Of a stretch of 64,000 bases of DNA, positions 53,561-64,000 are shown piece after piece. A program made the position numbers and the translations under genes. The first letter of the stretch is position 1. Each line of letters begins with the position of its first letter. The notes below the pieces were generated by a model. The model worked only from the letters and a program-made list of their open reading frames with translations. It was not told the origin of the DNA and did no database searches. Source of the DNA: Cytobacillus gottheilii (GTDB taxonomy: Bacteria; Bacillota; Bacilli; Bacillales; Cytobacillaceae); NCBI RefSeq assembly GCF_900166665.1, contig NZ_LT800494.1, positions 4,155,544 through 4,219,543 on the forward strand. Reading direction: 5' to 3'.

Positions 53561-54586
53561 TTACGTGATGCCGATTCCTTCTTGCTCTGTGACAACACCA
53601 ATGACAGCTGCCTTTTCTCCCATTTCATTGAAATACTGAACGACCTCCACTGCTAAGTCTTTGTTAACAGCAGCAACCATTCCAATTCCCATATTAAAAA
53701 TATTATACATTTCCTTCAGCTCAAGACTGCCAATCTCCTGCATAAGCTTAAAGACAGCAGGAAGCTCAATTGAATCTTTCCTAATTTCAGCACCTAAGCC
53801 TGCTGGGAGCATTCGCGGAATATTTTCGATAAATCCGCCTCCGGTAATATGCGAGAGACCTTTTAGTTCAAACTTTTTCATAGCAGCTAAAAGCGGTTTT
53901 ACATAAATTTTTGTTGGGCGCAGCAGTTCTTCCCCTAAAGTACAGCCCAATTCTTCAACATAATCCTCGAGCTTCATATTGGCTTGTTCAAAAAACAGCT
54001 TTCTTACAAGAGAATAGCCGTTGCTGTGAATTCCACTTGAAGCTAATCCTATTAATACATCGCCCGCCTGAATATTCTTTCCTGTAATCAAGTTCGATTT
54101 TTCAGCAGCACCTACAGAAAATCCGGCAAGATCATATTCTTCTTCACTGTACATTCCAGGCATTTCAGCTGTTTCTCCGCCAATAAGAGCACATCCTGCC
54201 TGTTCACAGCCTTCAGAAATCCCTTTTACAATCGCTTCGATCTTCTCAGGCTCTGCCTTGCCGCATGCAATATAGTCTAAGAAATAAAGCGGCTCTGCTC
54301 CTTGAACGACAATATCGTTCACACACATGGCCACAGCATCAATTCCGATTGTATCATGCTGATTCATCATAAAGGCAAGCATGAGCTTGGTTCCTACCCC
54401 ATCTGTTCCAGAAACAAGCACAGGCTCTTTTAAATTCAGTGAAGACAGATCAAACATACCGCCAAATCCGCCTAGCCCTCCCATGACCCCTGGACGAGCC
54501 GTTCTTTCCACATGCTTTTTCATGCGAGTGACTGCTTCATAGCCTGCTTCAATATTTACTCCAGCTTGCTTATAAGCATTTGCCAT
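53561..54586 (-). CDS. purM: phosphoribosylformylglycinamidine cyclo-ligase
   Basis: AIR synthetase (341 aa) closes the imidazole ring in step five. Seen are [68 protein letters not shown], and [18 protein letters not shown] at 54586 is selected because GACGAGGTGAAAAGC precedes it. A 256-bp gap before it, holding a diverged family A repeat, separates it from purF, unlike the tight spacing elsewhere in the operon. Confidence 0.97.
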   Translation of the reverse strand: MANAYKQAGVNIEAGYEAVTRMKKHVERTARPGVMGGLGGFGGMFDLSSLNLKEPVLVSGTDGVGTKLMLAFMMNQHDTIGIDAVAMCVNDIVVQGAEPLYFLDYIACGKAEPEKIEAIVKGISEGCEQAGCALIGGETAEMPGMYSEEEYDLAGFSVGAAEKSNLITGKNIQAGDVLIGLASSGIHSNGYSLVRKLFFEQANMKLEDYVEELGCTLGEELLRPTKIYVKPLLAAMKKFELKGLSHITGGGFIENIPRMLPAGLGAEIRKDSIELPAVFKLMQEIGSLELKEMYNIFNMGIGMVAAVNKDLAVEVVQYFNEMGEKAAVIGVVTEQEGIGIT

Positions 54587-54629
54587 GCTTTTCACCTCGT
54601 CTGTGATATTTCAATTTTTCGTAAAGTTT

Positions 54630-54765
54630 ACTGTTATTTCCACTCCATGGTACTCGCTTTCCGGCGGAGCGGGTGGTGAGCCTCCCTGGCACTGTCGCAC
54701 CTGCGGGGTCTCACCTTTCCACTCGTCCCGCAGGAGTCTCGCACCATTCCGTTCCAATTAACAAG
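54630..54765 (+). repeat. dispersed repeat family A, copy 4 (diverged), inside the pur operon
   Basis: Blocks CTCGCTTTCCGGCGGAGCGG, GTGAGCCTCC, CACCTGCGGGGTCTCACC, CCCGCAGGAGTCTCGC and CCATTCCGTTCCA match family A in order, but the trailing hairpin is absent. It fills the purF-purM gap in the transcribed region of the operon. Confidence 0.65.
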
Positions 54766-54842
54766 CGTATTGCTAAAACTACTACCATAAACAAGTTAAT
54801 CAAACTCAATTTCTTTAAAAAAAGCGGCTAATGCGTGCCGCT

Positions 54843-56240
54843 TTATACCTTTTCATACGGATGTAATGTGCTTGGATAAATTTCAGTCGGGTATTGCCCT
54901 GTGAAGCAGGCTAAACATTGACCGTCTTTTCTGCCGACTGCCTTGACCATTCCTTCTACTGATAGGAAGGTAAGTGTATCTGCACCAATGATTTCTCTAA
55001 TTTCTTCTACATTATGATTGCCCGCTATGAGTTCTTCCTTCGTGGATGTGTCGATTCCGTAGAAGCAAGGATTTTTAATGGGAGGAGAACTAATGACAAC
55101 ATGAACCTCTGTAGCACCCGCTTCCTTCAGCATGGCAACAATTCTTCTGCTTGTTGTTCCGCGTACAATCGAATCATCAACCATCACAACCCGTTTCCCC
55201 TCTACAACACCGCGAACAGGCGAAAGCTTCATCTTTACACCTTGTTCCCTCAATGATTGGGATGGCTGAATAAATGTGCGGCCAACATATTTATTTTTAA
55301 TGAGGCCCATTTCGTATGGAATCCCCGTAGCTTCTGCATACCCAATTGCAACAGAGATACTTGAATCAGGAACACCTGTAACTACATCCGCTTCAATTGG
55401 CACTTCAACAGCTAGCTGTTTACCAAGGTTTTTACGAGCAGTATGCACGTTGATTCCGTTAATATTGCTGTCCGGACGGGAAAAATAAACATATTCCATC
55501 ATACACATTGCGATATTTGAAGCCATTGCAAACATTTCAGAACGGAAGCCGTTATCATCGATAATCAAAAGCTCTCCCGGTAAAACATCCCTTATAAATT
55601 CAGCTCCAACGATATCAAACGCACATGTTTCTGAAGCAACAACATAAGCATCTCCAAGCTTCCCAAGTGAAAGGGGACGCATTCCGTTTGGATCAAGTGC
55701 TACCATCATTTCTGTCTCGGTCATGATTAGAAAAGCATAAGCGCCTTTTACCATGGATAGCGCATTTTTCACACGATCTTTAAAAGAAGAAAAACCGCCG
55801 CGCTTGATTAAATGAGCAAGCACCTCTGTATCTGAGCTTGTTTGAAAAATACTTCCCTGTGCCTCCAGCTGATGCTTCAGAGCAGTTGCATTCGTTAAAT
55901 TGCCATTATGGCATAATGCTAAGCTTCCACTTTGTGAGTGAAAGAGAAGCGGCTGAACATTTTCATATCCTCCGCCTCCTGCCGTTGCATATCGCACATG
56001 CCCGATTGCTGCTTTCCCTTCAAGCTCTTCTATCGCTTCTGCGGTAAAAACTTCTGTTACAAGCCCCTCGCCCTTTACACCCTTCAGCTTAGCACCATCT
56101 GTAACGACTATGCCTGTACCTTCCTGTCCGCGATGCTGCAGACTATGAAGACCATAATAGGTGATTTGAGCTGCTTCCGTATGACCCCAGACACCAAAAA
56201 TGCCACATTCCTCGTTTAGTCCCTTTATTTCAGCAAGCAT
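54843..56240 (-). CDS. purF: amidophosphoribosyltransferase
   Basis: PurF (465 aa) makes phosphoribosylamine from PRPP and glutamine, the first committed and feedback-controlled step. The N-terminal glutaminase has an 11-residue propeptide [11 protein letters not shown] before the nucleophile Cys12 (CGIFGVWGH), [14 protein letters not shown] and CHNGNLTN. The C-terminal PRTase has [18 protein letters not shown], and the cysteines of the 4Fe-4S cluster are partly seen in [18 protein letters not shown]. The start overlaps the end of purL by 16 bases. Confidence 0.97.
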   Translation of the reverse strand: MLAEIKGLNEECGIFGVWGHTEAAQITYYGLHSLQHRGQEGTGIVVTDGAKLKGVKGEGLVTEVFTAEAIEELEGKAAIGHVRYATAGGGGYENVQPLLFHSQSGSLALCHNGNLTNATALKHQLEAQGSIFQTSSDTEVLAHLIKRGGFSSFKDRVKNALSMVKGAYAFLIMTETEMMVALDPNGMRPLSLGKLGDAYVVASETCAFDIVGAEFIRDVLPGELLIIDDNGFRSEMFAMASNIAMCMMEYVYFSRPDSNINGINVHTARKNLGKQLAVEVPIEADVVTGVPDSSISVAIGYAEATGIPYEMGLIKNKYVGRTFIQPSQSLREQGVKMKLSPVRGVVEGKRVVMVDDSIVRGTTSRRIVAMLKEAGATEVHVVISSPPIKNPCFYGIDTSTKEELIAGNHNVEEIREIIGADTLTFLSVEGMVKAVGRKDGQCLACFTGQYPTEIYPSTLHPYEKV

Positions 56241-58441
56241 GGGATAGCCCCTTTCCAAGCTTCCTTCAAAATGGCTGTTTGTTCAGACAGCAGAAGCCCG
56301 TTCTCAGATGTTAGTTGTAATTCTGGAATATCAGTTACTTCACCAATCAATACAGCATCTGTTAATGCTTCAAATGCTTCTTGGTTTTCCTTTTTAACGG
56401 AAAGCAAGAAACGTGATTGAGACTCTCCAAAAAGAGCAGATACTTCATTTCCTGTGACCTTGATTTTTGCCCCAAGCTCTGCTGTGCCGAATAAGCTTTC
56501 AGCTGCTGCTACAGCAAGTCCGCCCTCTGCAACATCATGAGCAGATGCCACTAACCCAGAGCGAATAGCACCCAATACTTGGCTTTGATGCTTTTCTTCT
56601 GTCTCTAAATGAAGCTCTGGTGCTTTTCCAAAGATTTTTCCGTACGTGAGCTTTTGCAATTCACTGCCGCCAAACTCATCCTTTGAATCTCCTAAAAGAT
56701 AGATAAGATCTCCAGCTGCTTTGAAATGCTGTGTGGTTGTATGTTTAATGTTCTGCACGAGTCCAACCATCCCAATGACTGGAGTTGGATAGATCGCAGT
56801 CCCGTTTGTTTCGTTGTATAATGAAACATTTCCGCCAATGACCGGTGTATTTAAGGTGCGGCATGCTTCACTTATCCCGTCGGCTGCCTTTTCGATCTGC
56901 CAGAAAATCTCTGGTTTTTCGGGATTTCCAAAGTTAAGGTTATCGGTAATTGCCAGCGGTTCTCCGCCTGAGCAAACGATATTTCTTGCTGCTTCGGCAA
57001 CAGCAATTTTCCCGCCTGTTTCCGGATCAAGATACATATATCTTGAATTGCAGTCTGTTGTCATCGCTAAGCCTTTTTCTGTACCGCGAATACGGACAAC
57101 CGCTGCGTCTGAGCCTGGAGCAACAACAGTACTTGTGCGCACCATATAGTCGTATTGATCGTAAACCCATTCTTTACTTGCAATTGTCGGCTGCTTCAAT
57201 AGGTTGATTAATGTCTCACGATAGTCTTCTACAGTCGGAATTAGATTCTCCATCGCTTGAAATTCACGGAAATATTCCGGTTCTTTAGAAGGCTTATGAT
57301 AAACAGGAGCCTCTTCTGCTAAGGCATCTGCAGGCACATCCGCCACCACTTCACCGTTATGAAGCAAACGAAGCATTTTATCATCTGTTACCGTTCCAAT
57401 AGCTACAGCTTCAAGCTCATATTTTGAAAATAGATCAACAATTTCCTGCTCTCTTCCCTTTTTCACTACGATGAGCATGCGCTCCTGTGATTCAGATAGC
57501 ATCATTTCATAAGCAGTCATGCCTCTTTCACGCTGCGGCACAAGATCAAGGTTCATTTCAATCCCTGAACCAGCCTTGCTCGCCATTTCTGCTGATGAGC
57601 TTGTTAATCCTGCCGCTCCCATGTCCTGAATGCCGACTAATGCATCTGATTGAACAAGCTCTAAACAAGCTTCCAGAAGAAGCTTTTCCATGAAAGGATC
57701 GCCAACCTGAACAGCAGGTCGTTTTTCTTCTGATTGCTCTGTTAATTCTTCTGATGCAAAGGTCGCGCCATGAATGCCATCACGACCAGTCTTTGCTCCC
57801 ACATACATAACTGTGTTGCCCACTCCATGTGCCTGCCCTTTTTTAATATCCTTATGATCAATGAGACCAACACACATCGCATTAACGAGCGGGTTTCCTT
57901 CATAAGAGGATTCGAACTGAATTTCGCCCCCAACTGTCGGGATGCCAATGCAGTTTCCATATCCGGCAATTCCCGCAACCACTTCTTTAAACAAATACTT
58001 CACTCGAGCGGTTTCAAGCTCTCCAAATCGAAGAGAGTTTAATAGAGCAATAGGTCTTGCACCCATTGAAAAAACATCACGGATAATTCCGCCTACACCA
58101 GTAGCTGCACCTTGATATGGTTCAATGGCAGAAGGGTGGTTATGGCTCTCGATTTTAAATACAACCGCCTGCTCATCTCCAATGTCTACAATCCCTGCAC
58201 CTTCACCTGGGCCCTGCAGAACCCTCTCACCGCTTGTAGGGAATTTTTTTAATACTGGTTTACTATTTTTATAGCTGCAATGCTCTGACCACATAACAGA
58301 GAAGAGGCCGATTTCGGTGTAATTTGGCAGACGTCCGAGAATCTTTTCAACCATCGCAAATTCTTCATCCGTCAATCCCATTTCTGCATATACCTTTTGC
58401 TGTTTTAATTCTTCCGGACTAGGTTCAAGCATTAACGACAT
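56225..58441 (-). CDS. purL: phosphoribosylformylglycinamidine synthase subunit II
   Basis: PurL of the small type (738 aa) forms FGAM from FGAR with ATP and ammonia. It needs PurS and PurQ, both encoded just upstream. Seen are [80 protein letters not shown] and the second-half [14 protein letters not shown] and [11 protein letters not shown]. It overlaps purQ by 17 bases and purF by 16, showing coupled translation. Confidence 0.97.
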   Translation of the reverse strand: MSLMLEPSPEELKQQKVYAEMGLTDEEFAMVEKILGRLPNYTEIGLFSVMWSEHCSYKNSKPVLKKFPTSGERVLQGPGEGAGIVDIGDEQAVVFKIESHNHPSAIEPYQGAATGVGGIIRDVFSMGARPIALLNSLRFGELETARVKYLFKEVVAGIAGYGNCIGIPTVGGEIQFESSYEGNPLVNAMCVGLIDHKDIKKGQAHGVGNTVMYVGAKTGRDGIHGATFASEELTEQSEEKRPAVQVGDPFMEKLLLEACLELVQSDALVGIQDMGAAGLTSSSAEMASKAGSGIEMNLDLVPQRERGMTAYEMMLSESQERMLIVVKKGREQEIVDLFSKYELEAVAIGTVTDDKMLRLLHNGEVVADVPADALAEEAPVYHKPSKEPEYFREFQAMENLIPTVEDYRETLINLLKQPTIASKEWVYDQYDYMVRTSTVVAPGSDAAVVRIRGTEKGLAMTTDCNSRYMYLDPETGGKIAVAEAARNIVCSGGEPLAITDNLNFGNPEKPEIFWQIEKAADGISEACRTLNTPVIGGNVSLYNETNGTAIYPTPVIGMVGLVQNIKHTTTQHFKAAGDLIYLLGDSKDEFGGSELQKLTYGKIFGKAPELHLETEEKHQSQVLGAIRSGLVASAHDVAEGGLAVAAAESLFGTAELGAKIKVTGNEVSALFGESQSRFLLSVKKENQEAFEALTDAVLIGEVTDIPELQLTSENGLLLSEQTAILKEAWKGAIPCLLK

Positions 58442-59111
58442 GTGCTTCCCTCCAATTTTTTACGATCGATTGAAAAAGTTTCAGACCATCTGCTCCGCCC
58501 AAAAGTTCATCTACTGCTCTTTCTGGGTGAGGCATCATTCCAAGAACATTGCCCTTCTCATTCACAATGCCTGCAATGTCTTCCAGGCTTCCATTTGGAT
58601 TTGTTCCGCTGTATGTGAACACAATTTGCTTGTTTTCTTTTAGCTGAGATAGTGTTTGCTCGTCACAATAATAGTTTCCTTCACCATGTGCAATTGGAAT
58701 CATGATCTCTTCCTGCTCTTGATAAGAGGATGTAAACATCGTTTCTCGATTTTCAACCTTTAGCTTGACTGGGCGGCAAATGAACTTCAGCGTTTCATTC
58801 CGTCTCATTGCTCCCGGCAGCAGGCCAGCCTCTAATAATACTTGGAATCCGTTGCAAACGCCTAAGATTGGCTTTCCAGCTTCTGCTGCCTTCACAACCT
58901 CTTTCATTACATTGCTGAAGCGTGCAATTGCTCCAGACCGCAGGTAGTCACCATAGGAGAACCCGCCAGGAAGCAAAATACCATCAAACTCATCAAGATT
59001 TTCTGTATCATGCCACACATACTCTGCTTCTGCACCAAGCTCATCCTTTATGGCATGAAACATGTCGATATCGCAGTTTGACCCTGGGAATACAATAACG
59101 GCAAACTTCAC
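58425..59111 (-). CDS. purQ: phosphoribosylformylglycinamidine synthase subunit I
   Basis: The glutaminase subunit (228 aa) supplies ammonia to PurL. The class I amidotransferase triad is present: Cys in [20 protein letters not shown], and His-Glu in [15 protein letters not shown]. It starts [20 protein letters not shown], and [19 protein letters not shown] is the oxyanion loop region. The start overlaps the stop of purS by four bases and the end overlaps purL. Confidence 0.97.
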   Translation of the reverse strand: MKFAVIVFPGSNCDIDMFHAIKDELGAEAEYVWHDTENLDEFDGILLPGGFSYGDYLRSGAIARFSNVMKEVVKAAEAGKPILGVCNGFQVLLEAGLLPGAMRRNETLKFICRPVKLKVENRETMFTSSYQEQEEIMIPIAHGEGNYYCDEQTLSQLKENKQIVFTYSGTNPNGSLEDIAGIVNEKGNVLGMMPHPERAVDELLGGADGLKLFQSIVKNWREAHVVNA

Positions 59112-59362
59112 TGTGCAACAGCCTCCTCAATTTCAAAGCGATAGTCTTCAATCACGACATTAGCCAGCAATCTCTCACACATTTCCTTAACGACTTCTTC
59201 AATATTCCGCTCCGTTTTTTCCACAGTCAGCTCCATATACTTCCCAATGCGGACATCTGATACTTCGTTATAATCTAGTGAATGCAGAGAATTTTTTACG
59301 ACTGAACCTTGAGGATCTAATACACTCTCTCTTAATGTGATGAAGACTTTTACTTTGTACAT
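59108..59362 (-). CDS. purS: phosphoribosylformylglycinamidine synthase subunit PurS
   Basis: The 84-aa PurS bridges PurL and PurQ in the FGAM synthase complex. The family sequence is plain: [40 protein letters not shown], and the end [12 protein letters not shown]. It overlaps the end of purC by 13 bases and the start of purQ by four, the same tight packing as in B. subtilis. Confidence 0.96.
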   Translation of the reverse strand: MYKVKVFITLRESVLDPQGSVVKNSLHSLDYNEVSDVRIGKYMELTVEKTERNIEEVVKEMCERLLANVVIEDYRFEIEEAVAQ

Positions 59363-60075
59363 GCTGTTTGGCCTCCCAATCTGGCTAAAATAGTTTCGTA
59401 TGCTTCTGTTAAATCTCCTAAATCTCTTCTAAAGACATCTTTATCAAGCTTTTCCTTTGTTTTTTCATCCCAAAGCCTGCAGGTATCTGGAGATATTTCA
59501 TCTGCAAGGATAATATCTCCGTTTGCATCTTTCCCAAACTCAAGCTTAAAATCAATAAGCACAATGCCTAACTCTTTGAAAAATTGAGATAATACTTTGT
59601 TTACCTGCAGTGCTTTTACCTTTAATTCCTCAACTTCCTCAACACTTGCCAATGCTAAAATTTCAATATGATCCTCAGTTAAAATCGGATCTCCCAGATC
59701 GTCATCCTTATAATAAAATTCAACGATTGGCCGAGAAAGCAGAAGTCCTTCTTCCATTCCTAATCGCTTGGAGAAGCTTCCTGCGGAGTAATTGCGAACG
59801 ACTGTTTCAAGAGGGATAATGTCTACTCTTTTCACAAGCTGCTCTGTTGGAGAAATGCGTTTCACAAAATGTGAACCTATGCCAAGCTCTTGAAGCTTTA
59901 AAAATAGTAAACTGGTAATTTCATTGTTTAGTCTTCCTTTGCCGGCAATGCTTGCTTTTTTCTCCCCGTTGTAGGCAGTGGCAGAATCTTTATATTCAAT
60001 CCAGACGATTTCTTTTTCTTCAGTGCTATATATTTTCTTCGCCTTGCCCTCGTATAACAGTGTTCCTTTTTCCAT
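59350..60075 (-). CDS. purC: SAICAR synthetase
   Basis: PurC (241 aa) joins CAIR and aspartate with ATP. Motifs are LLYEGKAKKIYSTEEKEIVW, the ATP-binding ASIAGKGRLNNEITSLLF, VRNYSAGSFSKRLGMEEG, IVLIDFKLEFGKDANGDIIL and ADEISPDTCRLWD. The start at ATG 60075 is chosen by family length and GGGGGCTCTCCTGTT before it; a longer frame upstream gives a non-family N-terminus. It lies 140 bases after purB. Confidence 0.97.
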   Translation of the reverse strand: MEKGTLLYEGKAKKIYSTEEKEIVWIEYKDSATAYNGEKKASIAGKGRLNNEITSLLFLKLQELGIGSHFVKRISPTEQLVKRVDIIPLETVVRNYSAGSFSKRLGMEEGLLLSRPIVEFYYKDDDLGDPILTEDHIEILALASVEEVEELKVKALQVNKVLSQFFKELGIVLIDFKLEFGKDANGDIILADEISPDTCRLWDEKTKEKLDKDVFRRDLGDLTEAYETILARLGGQTACTK

Positions 60076-60215
60076 AACAGGAGAGCCCCCTTTAACGAAA
60101 TAGTAGGAATAATCCAGGTAGTCAGATCCAAATGAATTTTCAGACCTATCATTCAAAAGCTTGCCTATCTAAGATGCGTTCAGTTAGATGATCGCACCTT
60201 AGACGGCATCAGTCT

Positions 60216-61508
60216 TTACAGACCTAAACGGTCAAATATTGTATCTACATGTTTGATATGGTAGTTATAGTCAAAACAATCTTCAATTTCCTCTGGAGAA
60301 AGCTTCGCTGTAATAGTCTCATCCGCTTCAATAAGACTGCGGAAAGGCACTTGCTTCTCCCATGCTTCCATTGCACGAGGCTGCACAGTATCATATGCTT
60401 CTTCACGCGGCAGCCCTTTATCAATCAAAGCTAACAGGACTCGTTGTGAATATATTAATCCAAGAGTTCGATCCATATTGCGTTTCATGTTTTCAGGGAA
60501 TACCGTTAAGTTTTTCACGATATTGCCAAAACGATTTAACATATAGTTTAATGCGATGGTTGCATCAGGAAGAATGATTCTTTCAGCAGAAGAGTGAGAA
60601 ATATCCCTTTCATGCCAAAGTGAAACATTCTCATAAGCTGTCATCATATAACCGCGAATCACTCTTGCTAAGCCTGTCATATTTTCTGAACCTATTGGGT
60701 TGCGCTTATGAGGCATCGCAGAGGAGCCTTTTTGCCCTTTTGCGAAAAACTCTTCCACTTCGCGCGTTTCGCTTTTTTGCAGACCGCGTACTTCTGTTGC
60801 AAACTTTTCAATGGAAGTTGCGATTAAAGCAATGCTGCTCATATAATGAGCGTGGCGGTCACGCTGTAAAGTTTGTGTAGAGATTGGTGCTGGCTGAATT
60901 CCTAACTTCTCACATACATAGCTTTCAACAAACGGATTGATATTGGCATATGTTCCAACAGCGCCGGAAATTTTCCCGAACTCCACGCCAGCTGCCGCTT
61001 CTTTGAAACGATCTAGATTTCTTTTCATTTCTTCGTGCCATAGTGCAAGCTTTAAACCAAATGTAGTCGGCTCTGCATGCACGCCATGTGTACGGCCCAT
61101 CATAACTGTGTATTTATGCTCTTGTGCTTTATTTTTCAAAATCTCCACAAAGCGTTCTAAATCTTTTACTAAAATATCATTAGCCTGTTTAATTAAGTAT
61201 GAAAGTGCGGTATCTACTACATCTGTTGATGTTAAGCCGTAATGTACCCATTTTCTTTCATCGCCCAATGTTTCTGAAACCGCACGTGTAAATGCAACAA
61301 CATCATGTCTTGTTTCTTCTTCGATTTCTTTAATGCGATCGATATTAAAGGAAGCATTTTCGCGAATCTTTTGAACATCCGCCTTTGGGATGTCACCAAG
61401 CTCTGCCCATGCTTCACATGCTAAAATTTCAACCTCCAGCCATGCCTGGAAGCGGTTCTGTTCCGTCCAAATGGCTCCCATTTCTGGGCGAGTATAACGT
61501 TCAATCAT
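60216..61508 (-). CDS. purB: adenylosuccinate lyase
   Basis: PurB (430 aa) releases fumarate from SAICAR and from adenylosuccinate, thus acting both in IMP synthesis and in AMP synthesis. The lyase signature is [16 protein letters not shown]; other blocks are [48 protein letters not shown] and [19 protein letters not shown] at 61508 follows GAATCGGAGGATAAAAAG. It starts four bases after the stop of purK. Confidence 0.97.
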   Translation of the reverse strand: MIERYTRPEMGAIWTEQNRFQAWLEVEILACEAWAELGDIPKADVQKIRENASFNIDRIKEIEEETRHDVVAFTRAVSETLGDERKWVHYGLTSTDVVDTALSYLIKQANDILVKDLERFVEILKNKAQEHKYTVMMGRTHGVHAEPTTFGLKLALWHEEMKRNLDRFKEAAAGVEFGKISGAVGTYANINPFVESYVCEKLGIQPAPISTQTLQRDRHAHYMSSIALIATSIEKFATEVRGLQKSETREVEEFFAKGQKGSSAMPHKRNPIGSENMTGLARVIRGYMMTAYENVSLWHERDISHSSAERIILPDATIALNYMLNRFGNIVKNLTVFPENMKRNMDRTLGLIYSQRVLLALIDKGLPREEAYDTVQPRAMEAWEKQVPFRSLIEADETITAKLSPEEIEDCFDYNYHIKHVDTIFDRLGL

Positions 61509-61512
61509 CTTT

Positions 61513-62667
61513 TTATCCTCCGATTCTTTCCTTACTGCAAGACCAGATGCCAGTATGCTCCGCTTCAGCAAGCGCTTCTTCGACATGGTCTCTTAATAAT
61601 GTAATATGTCCCATTTTTCTTTTAAACTTAGCTTCCTTTTTGCCGTACAGATGCACCTTCCAGTTATAAAGAGCAGGGATTCTTGCAAGCAATGGCTCCT
61701 GATGCTCACCTAGGATGTTCACCATGACAGCTGGCTTTAATAAGCTCATGCTTCCCAGGGGCAAATTACATACAGCCCGAATATGCTGCTCAAATTGTGA
61801 CGTTTCACATGCTTCAATCGAATAATGACCGGAATTATGCGGCCTAGGTGCCAACTCATTAATAAATATTTCGTCCTCATCCGTTAAGAACATTTCAACG
61901 GCAAGCGTACCTGTCAGATTCAGCTCCTCAGCCAGATGTTCTGCAGCCATTATCGCCTTTTCTGCTGCTTTGCCTGAAATTCTTGCTGGCACGATTGTCT
62001 GATGCAGAATATTGTCTTTATGGACATTCTCAGCAACCGGAAGAACTGCCTTTTCTCCTGATGGACTTCTAAAAATGATCACGCTGATTTCTTTATGAAA
62101 AGAAATGAATTGCTCCAGCACACACGGACCGTTTTGAAGAAGCTTTGCTGCTTCAGCAATATCGCTTTCATCTTTTAGAACATATTGCCCTTTACCATCA
62201 TATCCTCCTCTGGCAGTCTTTAAAACGGCCGGAAGACCAAGCTTTTCTATATTATCATAAATGTCGTTTTCTGTTTGTATCACTGCGTATGGAGCTACAG
62301 CTGAGCCTGAAGCTGATATTGCCGTTTTTTCCGTAATACGATTTTGGGTAATTTCCAGCAGCTCTTTCCCTTGTGGAACATATGCATGGCTGCAAAGCCA
62401 ATCAAGTGCTTCTGCACTAATATTTTCAAATTCATATGTGATTACATCACTTACAGCTTCCAGCTCTCTGATGCCTTCAAAACTATCATAAGCGTCGACG
62501 ATCGTAATATCTGCTACCTGTCCGCATGGCGAATCCTCAGCTGGGTCTAGAACAGCAACTCTATACCCCATTGCCTTTGCCGAGAGAGCCATCATTTTCC
62601 CCAGCTGTCCGCCGCCAATAATACCAATTGTTTGTCCGGGTAAAATTATTTTGTTAGACAAGCTCAT
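61513..62667 (-). CDS. purK: 5-(carboxyamino)imidazole ribonucleotide synthase
   Basis: PurK (384 aa) is an ATP-grasp enzyme that carboxylates AIR to N5-CAIR with bicarbonate. Seen are [20 protein letters not shown], the ATP site [31 protein letters not shown], and [31 protein letters not shown] precedes the ATG, which lies inside the end of purE (14-base overlap). Confidence 0.97.
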   Translation of the reverse strand: MSLSNKIILPGQTIGIIGGGQLGKMMALSAKAMGYRVAVLDPAEDSPCGQVADITIVDAYDSFEGIRELEAVSDVITYEFENISAEALDWLCSHAYVPQGKELLEITQNRITEKTAISASGSAVAPYAVIQTENDIYDNIEKLGLPAVLKTARGGYDGKGQYVLKDESDIAEAAKLLQNGPCVLEQFISFHKEISVIIFRSPSGEKAVLPVAENVHKDNILHQTIVPARISGKAAEKAIMAAEHLAEELNLTGTLAVEMFLTDEDEIFINELAPRPHNSGHYSIEACETSQFEQHIRAVCNLPLGSMSLLKPAVMVNILGEHQEPLLARIPALYNWKVHLYGKKEAKFKRKMGHITLLRDHVEEALAEAEHTGIWSCSKERIGG

Positions 62668-63142
62668 CACTGCTCTCCAATACTTCTTTCTTTATTCTTT
62701 CCCGTCTCTGTTCTAACTTTTGAGCTATTTTTTCATCAAACGCTCCAAGCATTTGCGTTGCCAGTAAACCTGCATTTACAGCACCTGCCTTCCCAATTGC
62801 GACAGTTGCAACAGGAACGCCTCCTGGCATCTGTACAATGGAAAGTAAAGAATCTAACCCATTTAAAGCCTTTGACTGAACAGGAACCCCAATGACAGGC
62901 AAAGTCGTTTTTGCTGCTACCATGCCAGGCAAATGTGCTGCACCGCCCGCTCCGGCAATGATCACTTTTATATCGTTATCCCGAGCCTTTTCGGCATATT
63001 CAAACATTAAATCTGGAGTTCGATGTGCGGAAACAACCTTCTTTACATAAGGTATTTCCAATTCTTCTAACACATCGCAAGCATGTTTCATCGTTTCCCA
63101 ATCTGATTTACTGCCCATAATGACTGCTACTCTTGTTCCCAT
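62654..63142 (-). CDS. purE: N5-carboxyaminoimidazole ribonucleotide mutase
   Basis: Class I PurE (162 aa) moves the carboxyl group of N5-CAIR to give CAIR. The active-site stretch is [20 protein letters not shown], with [16 protein letters not shown] and [20 protein letters not shown], then [20 protein letters not shown] and [35 protein letters not shown] is its ribosome binding site. It leads the operon, downstream of the guanine riboswitch. Confidence 0.97.
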   Translation of the reverse strand: MGTRVAVIMGSKSDWETMKHACDVLEELEIPYVKKVVSAHRTPDLMFEYAEKARDNDIKVIIAGAGGAAHLPGMVAAKTTLPVIGVPVQSKALNGLDSLLSIVQMPGGVPVATVAIGKAGAVNAGLLATQMLGAFDEKIAQKLEQRRERIKKEVLESSDELV

Positions 63143-63229
63143 GTCTCTCCTCCAGCAGTGTGACTTCTCTTGTTTAATATCTTTCTAATATTCTTCTAAA
63201 TGCAGGCACCAACATAATCTCTATTGCAT

Positions 63230-63281
63230 AAAAAAAGCCCAGGCAGATGCCTTCTCATGAGAGAAAGTTATCTGCCCAGGC
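63230..63281 (-). terminator. riboswitch-controlled terminator of the pur leader
   Basis: On the - strand GCCTGGGCAGATAACTTTCT pairs with AGGCATCTGCCTGGGC and is followed by seven T. Guanine binding to the aptamer upstream would favour this hairpin and stop the pur transcript before purE. Confidence 0.9.
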
Positions 63282-63356
63282 TAAAATATATGAGGTGCCA
63301 ATAATTCCATCGACAATTCAAATGTGGAAGCACCAAACGCCGGTCATATTAACTCT

Positions 63357-63428
63357 CCCTCATAGTCCAGTAATTTACGGTTACCGGGTAGAAACTTCTG
63401 GGCCATATTCCCAACATTATACGAGGGT
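63357..63428 (-). ncRNA. guanine-sensing purine riboswitch aptamer
   Basis: On the - strand the conserved core is complete: P1 arms CCTCGTATAAT and ATGAGG, loop L2 with GGGAATATGGCCC, the join AGAAGTTTCTACC, L3 with CCGGTAACCGTAAATTACTGG, and ACTATG before the P1 close. The specificity base is C (GACTATG), so it should bind guanine or hypoxanthine rather than adenine. It lies between the pur promoter and the terminator, 215 bp before purE. Confidence 0.95.
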
Positions 63429-63489
63429 TATTTATTCGTTTATCGTCATTAACTGATTACATTCGTTTTCTTCTGTTTCTGTCACGTTT

Positions 63490-63519
63490 ATCTTAACAAC
63501 TTGTGAAAGAGTATGTCAA
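63490..63519 (-). promoter_or_regulatory. pur operon promoter
   Basis: On the - strand TTGACA (63514-63519), an 18-base spacer and TAAGAT (63490-63495) form a sigma-A promoter about 60 bp upstream of the aptamer. Confidence 0.72.
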
Positions 63520-63525
63520 CGGAAA

Positions 63526-63565
63526 TCTCGAACAATATAAAAAGTCAGACAATTAATGTTCGTGT
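63526..63565. promoter_or_regulatory. paired PurBoxes (PurR operator)
   Basis: Two CGAAC boxes face each other: CTCGAACAAT at 63527-63536 on the + strand, and CACGAACATT on the - strand at 63555-63564. Inverted CGAAC boxes about 17 bases apart are the recognition sites of Bacillus PurR. The pair lies just upstream of the -35 box and at the 3' end of yebG. Confidence 0.75.
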
Positions 63566-63566
63566 T

Positions 63567-63767
63567 TTACTCACTTATTTGGATGCCTTCAAAAATAATC
63601 TGCCGTCCAGCGGGTTCATAAGATACGTTACCCCCATCTTTTACTTCTTTAAAAATAGGTTTTTCCGTCCTTTTAACTGCCATATAGCCTGCTTTTTTCA
63701 TTCTTTCAAGGCAGTCATCAATACTTTCGTTTTCCAAAACCTCAAATTTCTGTTTCCCTTTGCTCAT
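63567..63767 (-). CDS. yebG: NETI motif-containing protein YebG
   Basis: A 66-aa cytoplasmic protein with the NETI-type motif, here [17 protein letters not shown], then [14 protein letters not shown] and the end [12 protein letters not shown]. Length and sequence match B. subtilis YebG, which lies upstream of purE there too. Function unknown. The start overlaps the end of the preceding gene by four bases (ATGA). Confidence 0.88.
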   Translation of the reverse strand: MSKGKQKFEVLENESIDDCLERMKKAGYMAVKRTEKPIFKEVKDGGNVSYEPAGRQIIFEGIQISE

Positions 63768-64000
63768 GAAAATAGCTTTCCTTTCTTAACCGACTTCACC
63801 CAGAAGCCTCCATGTATCGTCTTTGGTTCATATGCAATAATAAACGCTTTTGGATCCAGTTCTTTAATTGTTTGATACAGTCTTAATTCATATTTTCTAG
63901 GTGTTAAAATCTGCAGCGCCATCCGGTCACCTTCTAAGCCATTTGCAGCCCAGCTTGTTACACCATAGCCTTTCTCACGCAAATCCTTTGGTAAATCACG
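63764..64000 (-). CDS. yebE: DUF2179 protein YebE, C-terminal part (runs off the window)
   Basis: An open frame enters from the right edge without a start: [40 protein letters not shown], then [20 protein letters not shown] and the end [11 protein letters not shown]. This is the C-terminal cytoplasmic DUF2179 domain found in YitT-like and YebE proteins. At least 78 codons are visible; the rest lies outside. Confidence 0.83.
   Translation of the reverse strand, partial: RDLPKDLREKGYGVTSWAANGLEGDRMALQILTPRKYELRLYQTIKELDPKAFIIAYEPKTIHGGFWVKSVKKGKLFS

Overview
The window looks like the chromosome of a low-GC Gram-positive Bacillaceae bacterium (Bacillus, Cytobacillus or Mesobacillus type). Gene order follows the Bacillus subtilis pur-yerA-yerB-yerC-pcrB-pcrA-ligA-camS(yerH)-opuE/putP-gatCAB neighbourhood, ribosome binding sites are AGGAGG-like, and the pur operon has a guanine riboswitch plus PurBoxes.

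Layout. 1-7.3 kb: methyltransferase, phosphoesterase, Mn pyrophosphatase (ppaC), nitronate monooxygenase, thioredoxin-like protein, and an ABC-2 exporter with a LytTR regulator. 7.3-11.1 kb: dispersed repeats, then gatCAB. 11.3-13.7 kb: a TetR-thioesterase-ketoacyl synthase operon with two matching operators. 13.8-21.2 kb: NSS transporter, yueI, proline symporter with a 33-aa accessory peptide, P5C dehydrogenase, CamS lipoprotein. 21.2-42.5 kb: ligA, split by a 19,282-bp AT-rich integrative element (22784-42065). 42.7-49.9 kb: pcrA, pcrB, yerC, yerB, yerA, two small membrane proteins. 50-63.6 kb: complete purEKBCSQLFMNHD operon with its leader. 63.6-64 kb: yebG and a yebE fragment.

The main discovery is the element. 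It sits inside the most conserved motif (TRGDGT-GE) of the chromosomal NAD+-dependent DNA ligase, an essential gene, and cuts it in two. At the end next to the 5' half it carries its own complete ligA (664 aa). The 5' half reads through the junction for 63 element-encoded codons, and its stop overlaps the start of the replacement ligA (ATGA), so the new ligase is translated from the host pcrB-pcrA-ligA message. In the replacement copy the attachment-site region is changed (TRGNGEVGE), so it should not be a target. The ends are perfect 15-bp inverted arms next to 6-bp cores (GTATCC and TGTACC on the + strand). Removing the element with either core restores the ligA frame. At the other end lies a Tn554-like set of three tyrosine recombinases plus a coiled-coil protein.

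Cargo between the recombinases and ligA: GNAT acetyltransferase, a protein of unknown function, a frameshifted DUF4041/T5orf172 protein, an XRE regulator, three unknown genes, an OLD-family nuclease with a 37-aa membrane peptide and a zinc-ribbon protein (possible defence operon), a Nudix hydrolase, a trimethoprim-resistance-type DHFR fused to a DUF4440 domain, a decayed gene, and a Cys-His-Asp protein with a 44-aa basic partner. No conjugation genes are present. All calls come from reading the sequence and recalled family knowledge; no database search was run.
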